A DNA stretch of 64,000 bases from NCBI RefSeq assembly GCF_036373705.1, contig NC_089856.1:2171501-2235500 (forward strand), written 5' to 3'. The position numbers and the translations under genes are program-made. A model generated the notes under the pieces. That model ran no database searches. It saw only the letters and a program-made list of their open reading frames with translations, and was not told where the DNA came from. Origin of the DNA: Amia ocellicauda (lineage: Eukaryota; Chordata; Actinopteri; Amiiformes; Amiidae). Shown one piece after another: positions 54,914 to 64,000 of this stretch (position 1 is the stretch's first letter; each line of letters begins with the position of its first letter).

Positions 54914-55449
54914 GGCCATGTGTCCACCAAAGCGTTTTCCGCAGCTGAAAACGCCAGGCACTCGTCTGAAAGTGCCCGACTGCGAGCGCTTGACAGAGCT
55001 TTGGAGGCGCAGCGCTGTTTCAGTGCTTTGATACGGAATATCCGCGGCAGTCATGTGTTGAAGTGCCTAATGTCGCAGATAGTTTGTGTTGCTAACAAAT
55101 ACTGACTGTACGATGTCGGCACAATGTAGAGGGAAGGCTGAAGCGCGTAGAGAGAGAGGACGGACGGTCGGTGTGGTGTTTGTCCCGCCCCTCCTCCACT
55201 GTGATAGGACGGCTGGGTAAAAAGTGACAGTGACGAGTGCTGCGTTTTACACAGAGTTGAACATTTTTCAACTCTTGGCGCCCAGAAACAAATGCTCAGC
55301 GTGAAAAAGACAATGGCAGCCCCGTGTCACGCTGCCGGCGTTTTAAAAACGCGGCGCTGCCATTGTCTTTTTCACGCTGAGCGTTTGTTTGCAAACAATT
55401 GAAAAAATACGCCAACCTCAGGAAAAAACGCTTTGGTGGACACACGGCC
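54914..55449. mobile_element. PIF/Harbinger MITE with TTA target-site duplication
   Basis: Left end GGCCATGTGTCCACCAAAGC, right end inward GGCCGTGTGTCCACCAAAGC, flanked by TTA at 54911-54913 and 55450-55452. The 3-bp TNA duplication is the Harbinger hallmark. Inside, 55288-55325 and 55350-55386 form a second hairpin (aaatgctcagcgtgaaaaag against its complement). 536 bp, non-coding. Confidence 0.85.
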
Positions 55450-55844
55450 TTACTCTTGGACTGTCACCTGCGGGGCGACTCAGATAACCACTGATTGTAG
55501 TTTGCCAAAGATGTTTCAGTGTAAAAAAAGTGCCTTGAAAAAGGAAAGGATTAAAAAAAAAGTTTCCTGATATGCAATCCCAGTCCTTCTTATAAGACTC
55601 ATTAAATCACCCTCAGTTTCAGCTCTGGGGAAAAGGGCTACTTTGGTTCAAATGAGCTAATGATTTGTCCAGAGTTGTGAATCCCTGATCTGTGACAAAA
55701 CAGTCCAGGCTGGGCAGGAAAGGAGTCCTATGCGAGTCGAATATCACAAACCTGAATACAGCGCCAGCTCCCCTAAGCCATGATTCGCAGTGCCTTTTCC
55801 TTCACCATATTATTTATTACCAGGAGAAATCGTACACAACCTGG

Positions 55845-57200
55845 TCACCTGCGCAGTAAGGGCGCGGCCTCAGTGTTACACGGCTTGTAGATCAAACTGA
55901 AAGTAAAATGATATTTCTGTAATTCCACTGTTAAATGTGTTGACATTTAAAACCACTCGGCTAAAATACTGTAAAGCTCTCTTTTATTAAAATAATAGAT
56001 CAGTTTTTACAATGAAAAACTCCCAGTGAATAAATGAATAAATTCCCAGAAACCATCTGATTAAGCAACCAGGCACTGGGGAAGTTTTGCATATCCTCTC
56101 ACTGCTTGGTAGGGAAAAACAACAGAAAACATGTTGTGACAGGCAGTGCCTCCTACCTCATTTATACTGTGTTCAATAATTGCACCAGGAGGATGAGATG
56201 TGACAATCGTGAGAGACCAAGCCCTGTCTTTCACAGGGAGTTTCTGCAATGCACTGTGAGATCTAGGAGTTTGATCATGATTGTAATGTTTTGTTGTTCG
56301 GACAAGTATACGTTTGGGAACAGAGCAGCATTTCTCCAACACTCGGGCCTCTCGTGGCTTTTGTTCCCGCTGAGCTTTTGATTAAGACCTTAACTGAATG
56401 AAATGTGTGTTTAATCGGTCATATTGTCTTGAAGCACCAATAAAAGTGTTTTCAGTCAAATTAACTAGTTAAGTAACCGGGGGCTCAGCTGGATCACAAA
56501 CCAGCAGCTCAGCGCAGGGCTGGTTTGGCCCGACTCTGGTCCGAGAGCTGCGGCTCTGTCAGTGTGAGAGGAGCTGCGGTTTGCGTGGGGAACATGGCGT
56601 ACAGGGAACAGCCACGGGGGGGCGGTCGCCGTTACCGGCCACCTTGTGCAGCAGGAGAGACTCGCAGGATGCTGTCCTCACCGGCATCCAGGATCAATGG
56701 ACCAGGAGCGGCCGTCACGGCTGCCAGCTCAAGTCATGACACGGCGATGACCCTGGATGTGTTGGACAGTGAGCAGTTCTGCGCAGACAGCCCTGCACAC
56801 AACGCCGCGCCCTGCAGACTGCTGTCCTGCGCAGCCTGTCACTGCAGAGCTGCAGACTCCACTATGAAGCGCAAAACATTAATTATATCCCATGTGTTTG
56901 TCTCAGGATTGTTATTGTTAAAATGTTTTTCTGTCATGTGATCTATAGCTTAACCACTGTTCAAGGGCCTTCACGGGGACATTCAGGGCAGCTACCAAGA
57001 GATTAAGGTTCCAGTTTTACAATCTTGATTCCCTGATCATAAATAAAAATGTACTGCATTTTTTAAGCATTATGTAACTTGGCAAGGAAACAATTGCATA
57101 ATTACAGCTGTAAACCCATTGGCTCTGGTGTCCTGTTTTAGTCCTGTTAAAAACACGAGAATCCACATCATTCTCTCAGAGGAATGGATTGTTTTGTAAA
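55845..57200 (+). repeat. Right arm of long inverted duplication (partner 18370-19700)
   Basis: See the left arm. Around 56500-56860 this arm is CpG-rich. Confidence 0.75.
56594..56941 (+). other. Unassigned open frame in the CpG-rich inverted-duplication arm
   Basis: The frame from MAYREQPRGGGRRYRPPCAA runs to a stop after MKRKTLIISHVFVSGLLLLK plus CFSVM, about 115 codons with a hydrophobic C-terminus. The C-terminal 60 codons are identical in the inverted copy at 18750-19040, but a 4-bp difference upstream changes the N-terminal frame there and the first part is deleted. I recognise no family. Conservation is explained by recent duplication, so coding status is doubtful. Confidence 0.2.
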
Positions 57201-57559
57201 CCACTCCTTTTATTTGTTGTCCTACTATATTACATTATTAAGTTGAGGGGGGGAGGATTCACACCCACTACACACATTCTTCGGTGGTGTTTCACACTTG
57301 TTCCGTCGAAGAGATGAATGGGTTTTATGACACTGTCAAGTTCAGTTTAACTGAGATCAAAAGAAAAAAGGCCAGCCATTGTATACAGGCTGTCTCCACT
57401 GCAGAATACAGTGCCTGGGGCTGGACCGGCACCCAAAAACAAACTTATTCAAATTGTAAGCAAATCTTTGGAAAGAAGTTGGAGAAGATGCACAACACTA
57501 CAATGCATGAGTGCGCACGTCTGTCTGTATGGGATCAAATTAGCGTCATATGTATTGAA

Positions 57560-58069
57560 TTCAAAATGAAAAATAAAGTTGAAATTGTCACAAGAATATA
57601 TTCGAGTAAATGTGAAATAATGGATGTTGAGATCAAAAATAGAACAATAGAAAACAAAATACGGGCTGTAAATGTAAACAAAAATAATTATATAAAAAGC
57701 AAAAAAAACTTGAAAGCAAATAATTGTAAAGCGAAAGTAAAACTAATTGAGTCCGTTTCCTTGATGCTCTTGTCTGGAGTTTCTGCCTTTGGTTACAAAA
57801 CTAGAAAATTTGCTTTTGCTCAATGTTTATTCGATTGTGAGATTTGACAGTTTTTCCGTGAAGGCGGGGTTTAGAGGGAGGCGTAAATCATGTGTCTCTT
57901 GGTTCACCAGGTTGTGTAACAGTTTTTCCAACACAATCAATGAGCAGGAGAGCTGGTCTGACATGTCACCACTCTGCGCTAAATTTGTTACACGACTGAG
58001 TGGGTTGCACCTACGTGGCTTTTAAATTTAATTATAAACAAAACATTTTTAATTAAAGATATAGACATA

Positions 58070-58114
<45 letters not shown>

Positions 58115-58260
58115 TTTTGCATTATTTTTTGCTTTAGATATTCTTTTTGTTTACAATTCTATACATTGTACTTTAGATTGTTTTATTTTTGATCTCAACA
58201 TCCATTATTTCACTCTTACTCAAAAATATTCTTGTTACGTTTTCAATTAATTTTTCTCTT
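57560..58260. mobile_element. Fold-back element with ~170-bp inverted arms
   Basis: Left arm 57570-57730 and right arm 58110-58260 are imperfect reverse complements (shared core gtgaaataatggatgttgag, atcaaaaatar-aacaat, gtaaacaaaaa). Single arms occur at 20400-20560 and 31040-31180, so this is a dispersed family. A (TA)n run at 58073-58109 lies between the arms. No transposase was found; the class is unknown. Confidence 0.6.
58073..58109. repeat. (TA)n microsatellite
   Basis: About 18 TA units. Confidence 0.95.
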
Positions 58261-58309
58261 ATAATATGATCTTGTTTATTATTATTAAATTCTTATGGCG
58301 TTAACTGGA

Positions 58310-58672
58310 TCCGATACTTGGTATTAACTCGGACAGAAAAACGGTCCTTCCTTGCACCAAAAATGTTTGATGAATTGCTTCCCTTTGTCTACTTGCCTAG
58401 GCAATTATATGCCAATGAGGGAACTTGTTTTGCCGGGATTTGTCAAATTGTGGGAAACAGTCGCTATTTGACATGCCATGATGTCATTCAGTTGTCGAGA
58501 AAGACGAAATCCACACGTGATAATTCACAAACCATTGTTAATCTGTCCATAATATTGATTTTTGAAACTGACACTTTGAAAAATAGAGCCCAAGGTGTAA
58601 ACAACGAATTGTCGCAAAAGATTTCTTAAAAAGTTCTAAATACCGACACTTTGATGAATAGAGCCCATAATT
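58310..58672 (-). mobile_element. Harbinger remnant, 5' end only
   Basis: In minus sense GGGCTCTATTCATCAAAGTG starts at about 58669, and cctaggcaagtagacaaagg and gcaaggaaggacc follow, as in the 27132 and 36030 copies. The nuclease part is absent. 58673-59010 then matches 38040-38400. Confidence 0.5.
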
Positions 58673-59012
58673 GTTTTTTTATTAGCTTTGTGCTCGGTTT
58701 TAGGTATATATTTTAGGAATTTTTTTATTCGCCCTGGTCATATTAAAGATGATTTTAGTGATTATTTATTTTATTTTAGTTCCTCCCACTGTTCTTTTCA
58801 GATAGGAAGCTGATTTCTTGCCCAGCTTTAATGAGCAGATAAACAGTGATAATTGCTGCTAAACTGGTGTTTGTGATTGGGTGCACTGGCATCTTTGTTG
58901 AACCTGCTGGAGAAGTAAGCTTGGTGTAGAGCCCTCCCCAACCTTGTTTGTTTCTTGGGGTGGTGTAGTCAGTTTAATGTTGATAGTGTTGCACCCCACA
59001 AGACAGATACAG

Positions 59013-59676
59013 TTCTGTGTTTGTGACAACTACTGACAAACATTTCTCCCAAATTCCAAATAAAAATATAGTCATTTAGAGCATTTTTTTGCAGAACATG
59101 ACAACTGGTCTAAATAACACAAAAGATGCAGTGTTGTCAGACCTGGAATAATGCAAAGAAAATAAGTTCATATTCATTTGTAAGCAACACAATACTAATG
59201 TTTTAACTTAGGAAAGAGTTCAGAAATCAATATTTGGTGGAATAACCCTGATTTTCAATCACAGCTTTCATGTGTCTGGCAGTCTTTCACACTGGTGTTG
59301 GGTGACTTTATGCCACTCCTGGCGCACAAATTCAAGCAGCTCTGCTTTGTTTGATGGCTTGTGACCATCCATCTTCATCTTGATCACATTCCAGAGGTTT
59401 TCAATGGTGTTCAGGTCTGGAGATTGGCTGGCCATGACAGGGTCTTGATCTGGTGGTCCTCCATCCACACCTTGATTGACCTGGCTGTGTGGCGTGGAGC
59501 ATTGTCCTGCTGGAAAAAACAATCCTCAGAGTCGGGGAACATTGTCAGAGCAGAAGGAAGCAAGTTTTCTTCCAGGACAGCCTTGTATGTGGCTTGATTC
59601 ATGCGTCCTTCACAAAGACATATCTGCCCGATTCCAGCCTTGCTGAAGCACCCCCAGATCATCACCGATCCTAACT
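59013..59676 (-). mobile_element. Tc1/mariner transposase C-terminal half
   Basis: In minus sense: MIWGCFSKAGIGQICLCEGR, CFFQQDNAPRHTARSIKVWM (second catalytic Asp) and, in a shifted frame, MASQSPDLNTIENLWNVIKM (catalytic Glu), then the 3' untranslated end and a terminus near tttgtgacaactactgacaaac. The DNA-binding half is missing because the element at 59679 begins at the break. Frameshifted, inactive. Confidence 0.75.
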
Positions 59677-59678
59677 TA

Positions 59679-60461
59679 CAGTTAGGTCCATAAATATTTG
59701 GACAGTGACACAGTTGTCATCATTTTGGCTCTGTACACCACCACAATGGATTTGAAAGGAAACAAACAATGTGTGCTTTAAGTGTAGACTTTCATCTGGA
59801 ACTGGTTCCCTTGTATTTACTGATGATGTGACTGCTGACAAAAGCAGCAGGATGACTTCTGATGTGTTTAGGACTATATTATCTGCTCAAATTCAGCCAA
59901 ATGTTTCAAAACTCACTGAACAGCGCTTCACAGTGCAGATGGACAATGACCCAAGGCATACTGCGACAGCAACCCAAGACTGTTTTAAGGTGAAGAAGTG
60001 CAATGTTCTGCAATGGCCAAGTCAGTCACCTGACCTGAATCCAATTGAGCAGCATTTCACTTGCTGAAGGCAAAACACCCAAGAACAAGCAGGAACTAAA
60101 GACACTGCAGTGCAGGCCTGGCAGAGCATCACCAGGGAAGAAACCCAGCATCTGCGGATGTCTATGTGTTCAGACTTCAGGCAGTTATTGGCTGCAAAGG
60201 ATTTGCAACCAAGTATTGAAACTCACAATTTAATTCATGATTATGTCAGTTTGTCCAATTACTTTTAGCCCCTAAAATTGGGGGACCACATATAAAAATG
60301 TAATTCTACACTGTTCACCCAATTTGGATGTATCTTCCCTCACATTAAATATGAAAGTCTACACTTAAAGCACATTGTTTGCTTTCAAATGGACTGTGGT
60401 GGTGTACAGAGCCAAAATGATGACAATTGTATCACTGACCACATATTTATGCACCCAACTG
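59679..60461 (+). mobile_element. Internally deleted Tc1 element with complete termini
   Basis: Left end CAGTTAGGTCCATAAATATT, right end inward CAGTTGGGTGCATAAATATG, flanked by TA at 59677 and 60462. Subterminal copies (tggctctgtacaccacca) also pair. At 783 bp it is about half the usual length. The remaining frame keeps VQMDNDPRHTATATQDCF and SQSPDLNPIEQHF (the D34E part of the catalytic triad) but lacks the first Asp and the DNA-binding domain. Mobilisable in trans at best. Confidence 0.85.
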
Positions 60462-60499
60462 TAATTGCCAGTAATGAAAAGTTGCTATGGCGCTGCGTG

Positions 60500-61190
60500 G
60501 TGCACGGTGTCTTAGAGGAACTGCGTCAGAGGAAACGGATCTCCAAATTGTCATACGACGCATCTGCAAAGGACTCCCGAACATCGGTGAGCCGATCCAG
60601 AGGGTTAGCAGAATGAGGACCTAAAGCTAGTTAGCACAGCTCTCAGTGTTTCCGGGCCAAGCACCCCAGTCAGACGAGAGTGCAGCACCTCAGCCACAGA
60701 ACCTGGAGGAAACAGCCACCTGCGGACAAGATCAGTTCAACAGTTCAGTTCAGTTCAGTTCATGTTCTCTACCTGTTTTACTTATTTATTTTCTTCTCCT
60801 GAGCAGGGCATGTTCAAATAATAATAATGACATAAAGGAATGGAAGAGATAAGTGTTTAAAACTATTACAAATAATAATCAGAGCACGTGTGATACAATT
60901 GATGCAATCCAGTTTTGCTTTGGTAAATCTTATAGAGCAATTAAGGACAGTGGACAAATATTAAAAGGGAGACATGGTAGCTGTGTAGTCGACACCACCT
61001 TGTGGCTCACTGTTGAACCACATCACTCTTTGACCTTTGCCCCAGTTGTTACTTTTTGCAAAACATTGTTCTTTCCACTGGCGAGTGTGTCAGAGTCCGC
61101 TATTTACACATTTGTGGAGATCCAGGAGCAATCGGGAGGCAAGGAGTACAATCAATCTTTATTGATAATATGTACAGTTCTGAATGTAGC
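60500..61190 (+). repeat. Duplicated intergenic block, copy 4a
   Basis: 60510-60740 matches 15225-15450 (gcgtcagaggaaacggatctcc, catacgacgcatctgcaaagg), and 60760-61190 matches 30050-30480. Same plus orientation as copies 1-3, although gene E nearby is on the opposite strand to A-C. Confidence 0.55.
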
Positions 61191-62466
61191 AGGTGAGACC
61201 GGTGTCTAATTTTAAAGCCTCATTGGTGAGCTATTTAAATATGGGGCATCAAATGTAAAACAGCACACTTTTTTATTTTTCACAGATTTAACATATCTTG
61301 TGTTACCAGATTTAGTAAATACTTAAGTAGTTTTTTCCACAGTTATAAATATTTCGTTTTTTTAATTAAATACTTAAATAAATGCTAAATCCCTGTTTTT
61401 TAAAAATAAATATCGTTTCTCTCACAGCAGTGGGCGGGGTGTCAGTAACCCGTGTAATGAGAGCCGTTTTAGTGCGTCATCAGGGCATCAAATTGTCTGA
61501 TTGTGCTTCCATGATGCGGTCAGTGGAGCTGGTGGTCACTGAGGGGACACTGGCTCCCAGTAAAATACTGTTTTTATTGGTATAGTATTTTACATTTACA
61601 GATATACAAACATTCAAATTTTAATGCTTATGATTAAAATTGTTTAAAATTCATTTCTAACATTTTCATTTTAAAATCTAATAAATCTCAACAAAAACAA
61701 AACAAGTGAACCAGTGCACTTAAACCAATCAGTGCATATAACTAAATCAAATTAACTTCCCAACAGAACATTCAAAAATCAATCTGATGCATTATTATAA
61801 TTAACAATACATGCATTAATCAAAATAAAAACCAAAATTTGTCTCTAACAAAGCCAAAACAAAACAAACCAGTCTAATGTATTCTTATAACTTTTCCAAA
61901 CGGTTTGTGCAGTAGCTTCCCCAGCACTTCCCTGTGTAGGAATGTCCACAGTGTTCATAGATGATGATTATTACTGATGAGGCGTGTGTATGTAATTGCT
62001 TTGACAATACTACAAATGTCTGACATGCCAATAATGCACCAGTTGAATGTAACTGGAGAGAGATCAAAATTAGCCCACGAGACTCATTACAATCTAAAGC
62101 CATAAAAACCCAAGAGCTCAGCCCAGGGAAGAGTCCCCTCTGTCAGCCGGCCCTGCAGCTCACAGCACTGACCACCAGAGCACTGACCAGCTTCAGAGCA
62201 GCACTGCTGAACAGCCAATCAGAGCCCAGCAGATTACAGAACAACCCAAAACCTCCTCTTTGGATCATTGGGACAATGAAACTAAATCCCAAAGTGAACT
62301 GGATTGCTATCGGGGCCAAAACAGAGAGTCCACCCTGGCAGTCTCTCTTCACTGTCAGAGATACGAAGCAGAGACGGATCCTGACCCAGTACAGGCTCAG
62401 TGATCACAGCCTGGCCATAGAGACGGGCCGACACAGGCAGAGCTGGCTGCCCAGAGAGGAGCGGCG
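61191..62466. other. Spacer with a short copy-4 piece
   Basis: 61900-62080 matches 16060-16200 (ggaatgtccacagtgttcatag, gtgtgtatgtaattgctttg). 61200-61890 is AT-rich and unassigned. 62110-62466 is unassigned. Confidence 0.45.
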
Positions 62467-62788
62467 CTGTGGTCACAGGGAGACAGGAGAGGTGGACACA
62501 CAGATGACACTGTGGTCACAGAGAGACAGAAGAGGTGGACACACAGATGACACTGTGGTCACAGAGAGACAGAAGAGGTGGACACACAGATGACACTGTG
62601 GTCACAGAGAGACAGAAGAGGTGGACACACAGAGGACACTGTGGTCACAGAGAGACAGAAGAGGTGGACACACAGAGGACACTGGTCACAGAGAGACAGA
62701 AGAGGTGGACACAGAGAGGAGCAGTGCTGTGAGACAGGAGAGATGGACACAGAGAGGACAGTGTGGTCACTGAGAGACAGGAGAGTTC
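62467..62788 (+). repeat. 43-bp minisatellite
   Basis: About seven tandem copies, unit CTGTGGTCACAGAGAGACAG then aagaggtggacacacagatgaca; the last units are shortened and diverged. Open frames across it (DRRGGHTDDTVVTERQKRWT) follow the repeat and are not taken as coding. Confidence 0.93.
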
Positions 62789-63239
62789 GAGACACAGATG
62801 CAATTTCTTTTGCACTGCAATATCTATGCCCAAATAAGGGACATATTCTTTAATAAAATAATAAATATTCGCCCAACCTTTGAAAGAATGGATAAGAAAG
62901 AAAAACTCAGTCCTGCTGGGGGAGGGACACAACGTCACACTTCACACCAGCACCGACTGGCAGAGGAATTGTAAATGTATGTTCTTGTTATTCTGTGTTT
63001 TTGCAAAAACAATAAGTAAATTGTTTATGTATATTAATATTACTATTTCCTTTCTTTTTATGTACAAAATATAATTTATATTGTCCTTTTTTCTGTATTT
63101 TAATACATTTTATAAGGCTTTGTGATTTATTATTGTATTTATTTTCCATGCATGTATCTAATGTTCAATTGCTTGGCAACATGAATTTGTGTGTCATGCC
63201 AATAAAGCTCCTTAAGTTGAAATTGAAATTGAACTGAGC

Positions 63240-63360
63240 GAGCAACGACGTATTTCAGTGTTATCTTGCTAAGTCTATATTTACAGGTCACCATTTAGGA
63301 CTTTGGAGAATTCAATGTGGTGATGCCAGATTTGAGCAGTAGAGGGAGATGAGATCCGCG
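63240..63360 (+). repeat. Duplicated intergenic block, copy 4b
   Basis: Matches 16200-16310 and 30880-30990 (tatttcagtgt, ggagaattcaatgt, gcagtagagggaga). Separated from 4a by the minisatellite-bearing insertion. Confidence 0.6.
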
Positions 63361-63410
63361 GTTTGTGTTTGTGTTTTATGATGTTCTATATATATATATA
63401 TATATATATA

Positions 63411-63515
63411 CACCGATCAGCCATAACATTATGGCCACTGACAGGTGAAGTGAATAACACTGATAATCTCATTATCATGGCACCAGTCAGTGGGTGGGAT
63501 ATATTAGGCAGCAAG
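63411..63515. mobile_element. Mariner terminal fragment
   Basis: CACCGATCAGCCATAACATT and the following atggccactgacaggtgaagtgaata...ggtgggatatattaggcagc match the terminal region of a widespread fish mariner family. It sits after a (TA)n run and directly upstream of the gene E TATA motif. Confidence 0.75.
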
Positions 63516-63522
63516 GGTCGGG

Positions 63523-63537
63523 GGAGTGGTTTATATA
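63523..63537 (+). promoter_or_regulatory. TATA-type promoter motif of gene E
   Basis: GGAGTGGTTTATATA, 152 bp upstream of the ATG. Shares the GGAGTGGTTTAT core with genes A, B and C. Confidence 0.55.
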
Positions 63538-63688
63538 CAGGGCATGTGTTTTATTTCTGGGGTAGGACACAGCCGTTCAGACACACTCTACGACACTTCA
63601 CTTCAGCAAGGCGATCCTCGGAGTTACTATTTGCAGTGACAGACACAGCCCAGAAGACCCCTCACACAGGTGACCCCCAGCCGCCGCC

Positions 63689-63746
63689 ATGGACTGGACT
63701 GCGCCAAGACACTGCGCTTTCATGGCTCTGTGTCTGCTGCGCACAG
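63689..63746 (+). CDS. Gene E (ICAM-like) first exon: start codon and signal peptide
   Basis: ATG in gccgccATGG context, 58 bp, phase 1 donor GTAAGG. It encodes [19 protein letters not shown], the same pattern as A, B and C (MDW.A...CAFMALCLL). The rest of the gene must lie beyond the window. Confidence 0.75.
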
Positions 63747-64000
63747 GTAAGGGACCCTGCATTCCCATTTCAATGTCTATGTGTGGATACAGACTATTTG
63801 TGTGTTTAATCGTCTTTCCTCCTTAGATCTCTACAGGTATATAATGTACTATTCTGCTTTACCATAGTATGCATAGTATGTATGCTTACAAGTCATTGAG
63901 CTGTACCTTTTTGCACAAGTCACTGTCCCTGTCCCAGTCCCTGTCCCTGGTGTTTCTGCTGCAGCTCTACAGCTCAAGCTCAGCGCTGAAGTTGATTTCT
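63747..64000. other. Start of gene E intron 1
   Basis: Contains a short CCCTGT repeat near 63928-63951; nothing else recognised. Confidence 0.4.

Larger units (their letters stand above)
52675..55844. other. Spacer downstream of gene D with two inverted-repeat transposons
   Basis: Holds elements at 53080-53965 and 54914-55449, a poly-A run at about 54559-54578 and otherwise unassigned sequence. No gene supported. Confidence 0.5.

Noticed and set aside
62276-62853. Frames rich in RDRRGGHTDD
   Set aside because: They follow the 43-bp minisatellite through all three frames.

Overview
The window looks like nuclear DNA of a ray-finned fish. It is intron-rich and low in coding density. Its repeats are fish-type: Tc1/mariner, PIF/Harbinger, hAT, CR1- and L2-type LINEs, a DIRS remnant, a Gypsy remnant and a tRNA-derived SINE with the fish 'CCCTGGATAAG' tail. 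I cannot name the species. CR1-like 3' ends that finish in 'TTCTTATGTTC' suggest a non-teleost or early-branching lineage, but that is weak.

The only host gene family I recognise is a tandem cluster of intercellular-adhesion-molecule-like (ICAM-like) immunoglobulin-superfamily genes. Three lie on the minus strand: A at 80-14123, B at 21384-29185 and C at 33638-39373. Two lie on the plus strand: D at 42997-52674, and E, of which only the first exon at 63689-63746 is inside the window. Each gene starts with a tiny signal-peptide exon. A long intron follows, then a 270-bp ICAM N-terminal-domain exon (D1) and a 327-333-bp second Ig exon (D2). Only gene D also has a third Ig exon (D3). Membrane-anchor exons follow in A, B and D. 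Every internal exon is phase 1-1, so exons can be shuffled or skipped without breaking the frame. Gene B carries two D1-D2 pairs. Gene C has no visible membrane exon. D is the best candidate for an intact gene (about 344 residues if its damaged first membrane exon is skipped).

The two halves are inverted copies of each other at many points (80-309 with 52333-52482, 460-760 with 51400-52180, 2478-3290 with 47760-48556, 18370-19700 with 55845-57200, 26270-26960 with 46800-47760). The cluster therefore grew by tandem and inverted segmental duplication, with transposons inserted between and within units.

Intron 1 of gene A holds the most conspicuous object in the window, a 9.2-kb array (4050-13275) of a heptamer of the type CAGCACA/CAACACA/CAGTACA. 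It has no stop codons over thousands of bases and so produces huge artefactual open frames. Intron 1 of gene D also carries a minisatellite (43374-44008).

No CRISPR array, rRNA, tRNA gene, complete virus or bacterial-type operon was found. The most unusual biology is in the ICAM-like cluster: Ig exons that differ far more than the intron next to them, a MITE captured in a cytoplasmic-tail exon, and duplicated and damaged membrane exons.
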